DNA of 64,000 nucleotides, taken from positions 1,054,001 to 1,118,000 of the forward strand of contig JAWPHD010000001.1 in NCBI GenBank assembly GCA_037043455.1, read 5' to 3'. Below, piece after piece: positions 63,461 to 64,000 of this stretch (its first letter is position 1; every line of letters starts with the position of its first letter). The notes under the pieces are model-generated. The model saw nothing but the letters and a program-made list of their open reading frames with translations, did no database searches and was not told where the DNA came from. Made by a program: the position numbers and the translations under genes. This stretch comes from Cyrtodaria siliqua (lineage: Eukaryota > Mollusca > Bivalvia > Adapedonta > Hiatellidae).

Positions 63461-64000
63461 CCAGTTGGTTGGTCAGTCCTCAATATCAACTTGGAATATA
63501 TAGTCTTAGCTAAAGCTTTTCTTATTCTGGTTCTCTCTTCCAGTGTAGGAATAACATCATTTTCTCTCAAACAATTTTCAAAACTATCTCTGTCTTTGGT
63601 GTAAAACATACACAACCATTTTGCTTGCTCTCTCAAATCTTTCAATACAGAATTATATCTCTGTGAAATGACCCACACTGATTGTTTGGCGTGACGACCA
63701 GAGAATGCCAACTCTGACAACATATCTTTTTTCTTTGTTAATTCTTTTGTGGCTGAGCAATCGTCAATGATGTATAATGCGGGCTGGCCAGCATATTGTT
63801 TGAAAAAGAAACGCAACAGTTCTTGTAACATTTCTTTACCATTGCTCACGGGATTGACAATTATTATTTTTTTATCTTTAGGGGTTTTCACATCTCCTAT
63901 CCAGGATCTATTTTTATAAGCCTCGTTCCACTCTATGGTTGGACACAATATAATTATATGTTTAAAAACTCCAACATACTCTTGTTCAAGTATGTCAAGA
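63445..64000 (-). CDS. FtsK/HerA-type packaging ATPase, C-terminal part (runs off the window)
   Basis: The frame enters from beyond 64000 and is open to the stop at 63445; there is no start codon in the window. The visible part begins with LEQEYVGVFKHIIILCPTIE, the strand and 'PT' region that follows Walker A in A32-like packaging ATPases, then has Walker B (ALYIIDDCSA, about 63795-63765) and a sensor-type VWVISQRYN. Walker A must lie outside the window. Polintons, adintoviruses and virophages use this ATPase to pump DNA into capsids. The end overlaps the convergent 110-residue gene by 16 bp. Assignment is good but rests on the C-terminal half. Confidence 0.85.
   Translation of the reverse strand, partial: LDILEQEYVGVFKHIIILCPTIEWNEAYKNRSWIGDVKTPKDKKIIIVNPVSNGKEMLQELLRFFFKQYAGQPALYIIDDCSATKELTKKKDMLSELAFSGRHAKQSVWVISQRYNSVLKDLREQAKWLCMFYTKDRDSFENCLRENDVIPTLEERTRIRKALAKTIYSKLILRTDQPTGYWVK

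Larger units (their letters stand above)
55430..64000. mobile_element. Polinton/Maverick-adintovirus-type element (right part outside window)
   Basis: A compact block with family B polymerase, rve-type integrase and FtsK/HerA-type ATPase, the diagnostic trio of Polintons and adintoviruses, plus six small genes. Gene gaps are mostly under 100 bp and several genes overlap. Codon use is strongly A/T-ending. The left limit is set at the repeated motifs near 55430 but is not proven; terminal inverted repeats cannot be checked because the other end lies beyond 64000. Capsid and protease genes, usual in such elements, are not in view. Confidence 0.88.

Overview
The window is AT-rich eukaryotic DNA with no recognisable intact host gene. 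It contains transposon relics of many classes, trinucleotide tracts, minisatellites, tRNA-derived SINEs and foldback elements. Penelope-like retroelements, an L1/Tx1-type LINE, mariner, PIF/Harbinger, Helitron-like remains, SINEs and a Polinton/adintovirus-type element together suggest an invertebrate, most likely a bivalve mollusc. That assignment is inferred from repeat style, not from a marker gene.

Layout. 0-4.5 kb: broken Penelope-like (PLE) reverse transcriptase pieces on both strands and an unassigned 156-codon frame. 4.4-8.7 kb: copy A of a non-coding segment that recurs at about 36.5-40.05 kb (copy B). The two copies hold different insertions: mariner and a 399-bp foldback in A; a 278-bp tandem array and a 522-bp foldback in B. 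9-18 kb: microsatellite, MITEs, SINE heads, palindromes and a Helitron-like relic. 18.8-21.04 kb: a 5'-truncated LINE on the minus strand with poly(A) and target-site duplication; a nearly identical 3' fragment sits at 44.66-45.49 kb. 21-22.2 kb: eight exact 32-bp repeats beside a tandem duplication. 23-46.3 kb: a PLE-dominated zone with many copies of a short repeat that folds into two adjacent hairpins, plus Harbinger, SINE and minisatellite sequence. 46.3-51.2 kb: mostly empty, with two TIR elements and RT relics. 51.3-53.4 kb: a 33-bp (11-codon) minisatellite.

55.4-64 kb: a compact virus-like element of the Polinton/Maverick-adintovirus type that runs off the right edge. It encodes a family B DNA polymerase with zinc-finger and endonuclease-VII-like inserts, a retroviral-type integrase, a small acidic protein that may be an OB fold, several small membrane or structural-looking proteins and an FtsK/HerA-type packaging ATPase. 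Genes are tightly packed, overlap by 16-20 bp, and most start with a TATA-like sequence almost touching the ATG. The polymerase frame has an in-frame stop 40 codons before a second stop that restores the same 16-bp convergent overlap seen elsewhere in the element. Capsid and protease genes are not visible and would have to lie beyond the window.

Functionally, the integrase would insert the element, the polymerase would copy it, and the ATPase would package it if capsid genes exist. Everything to the left of it appears to be a repeat graveyard with some recent activity (the LINE pair and the clean insertions).
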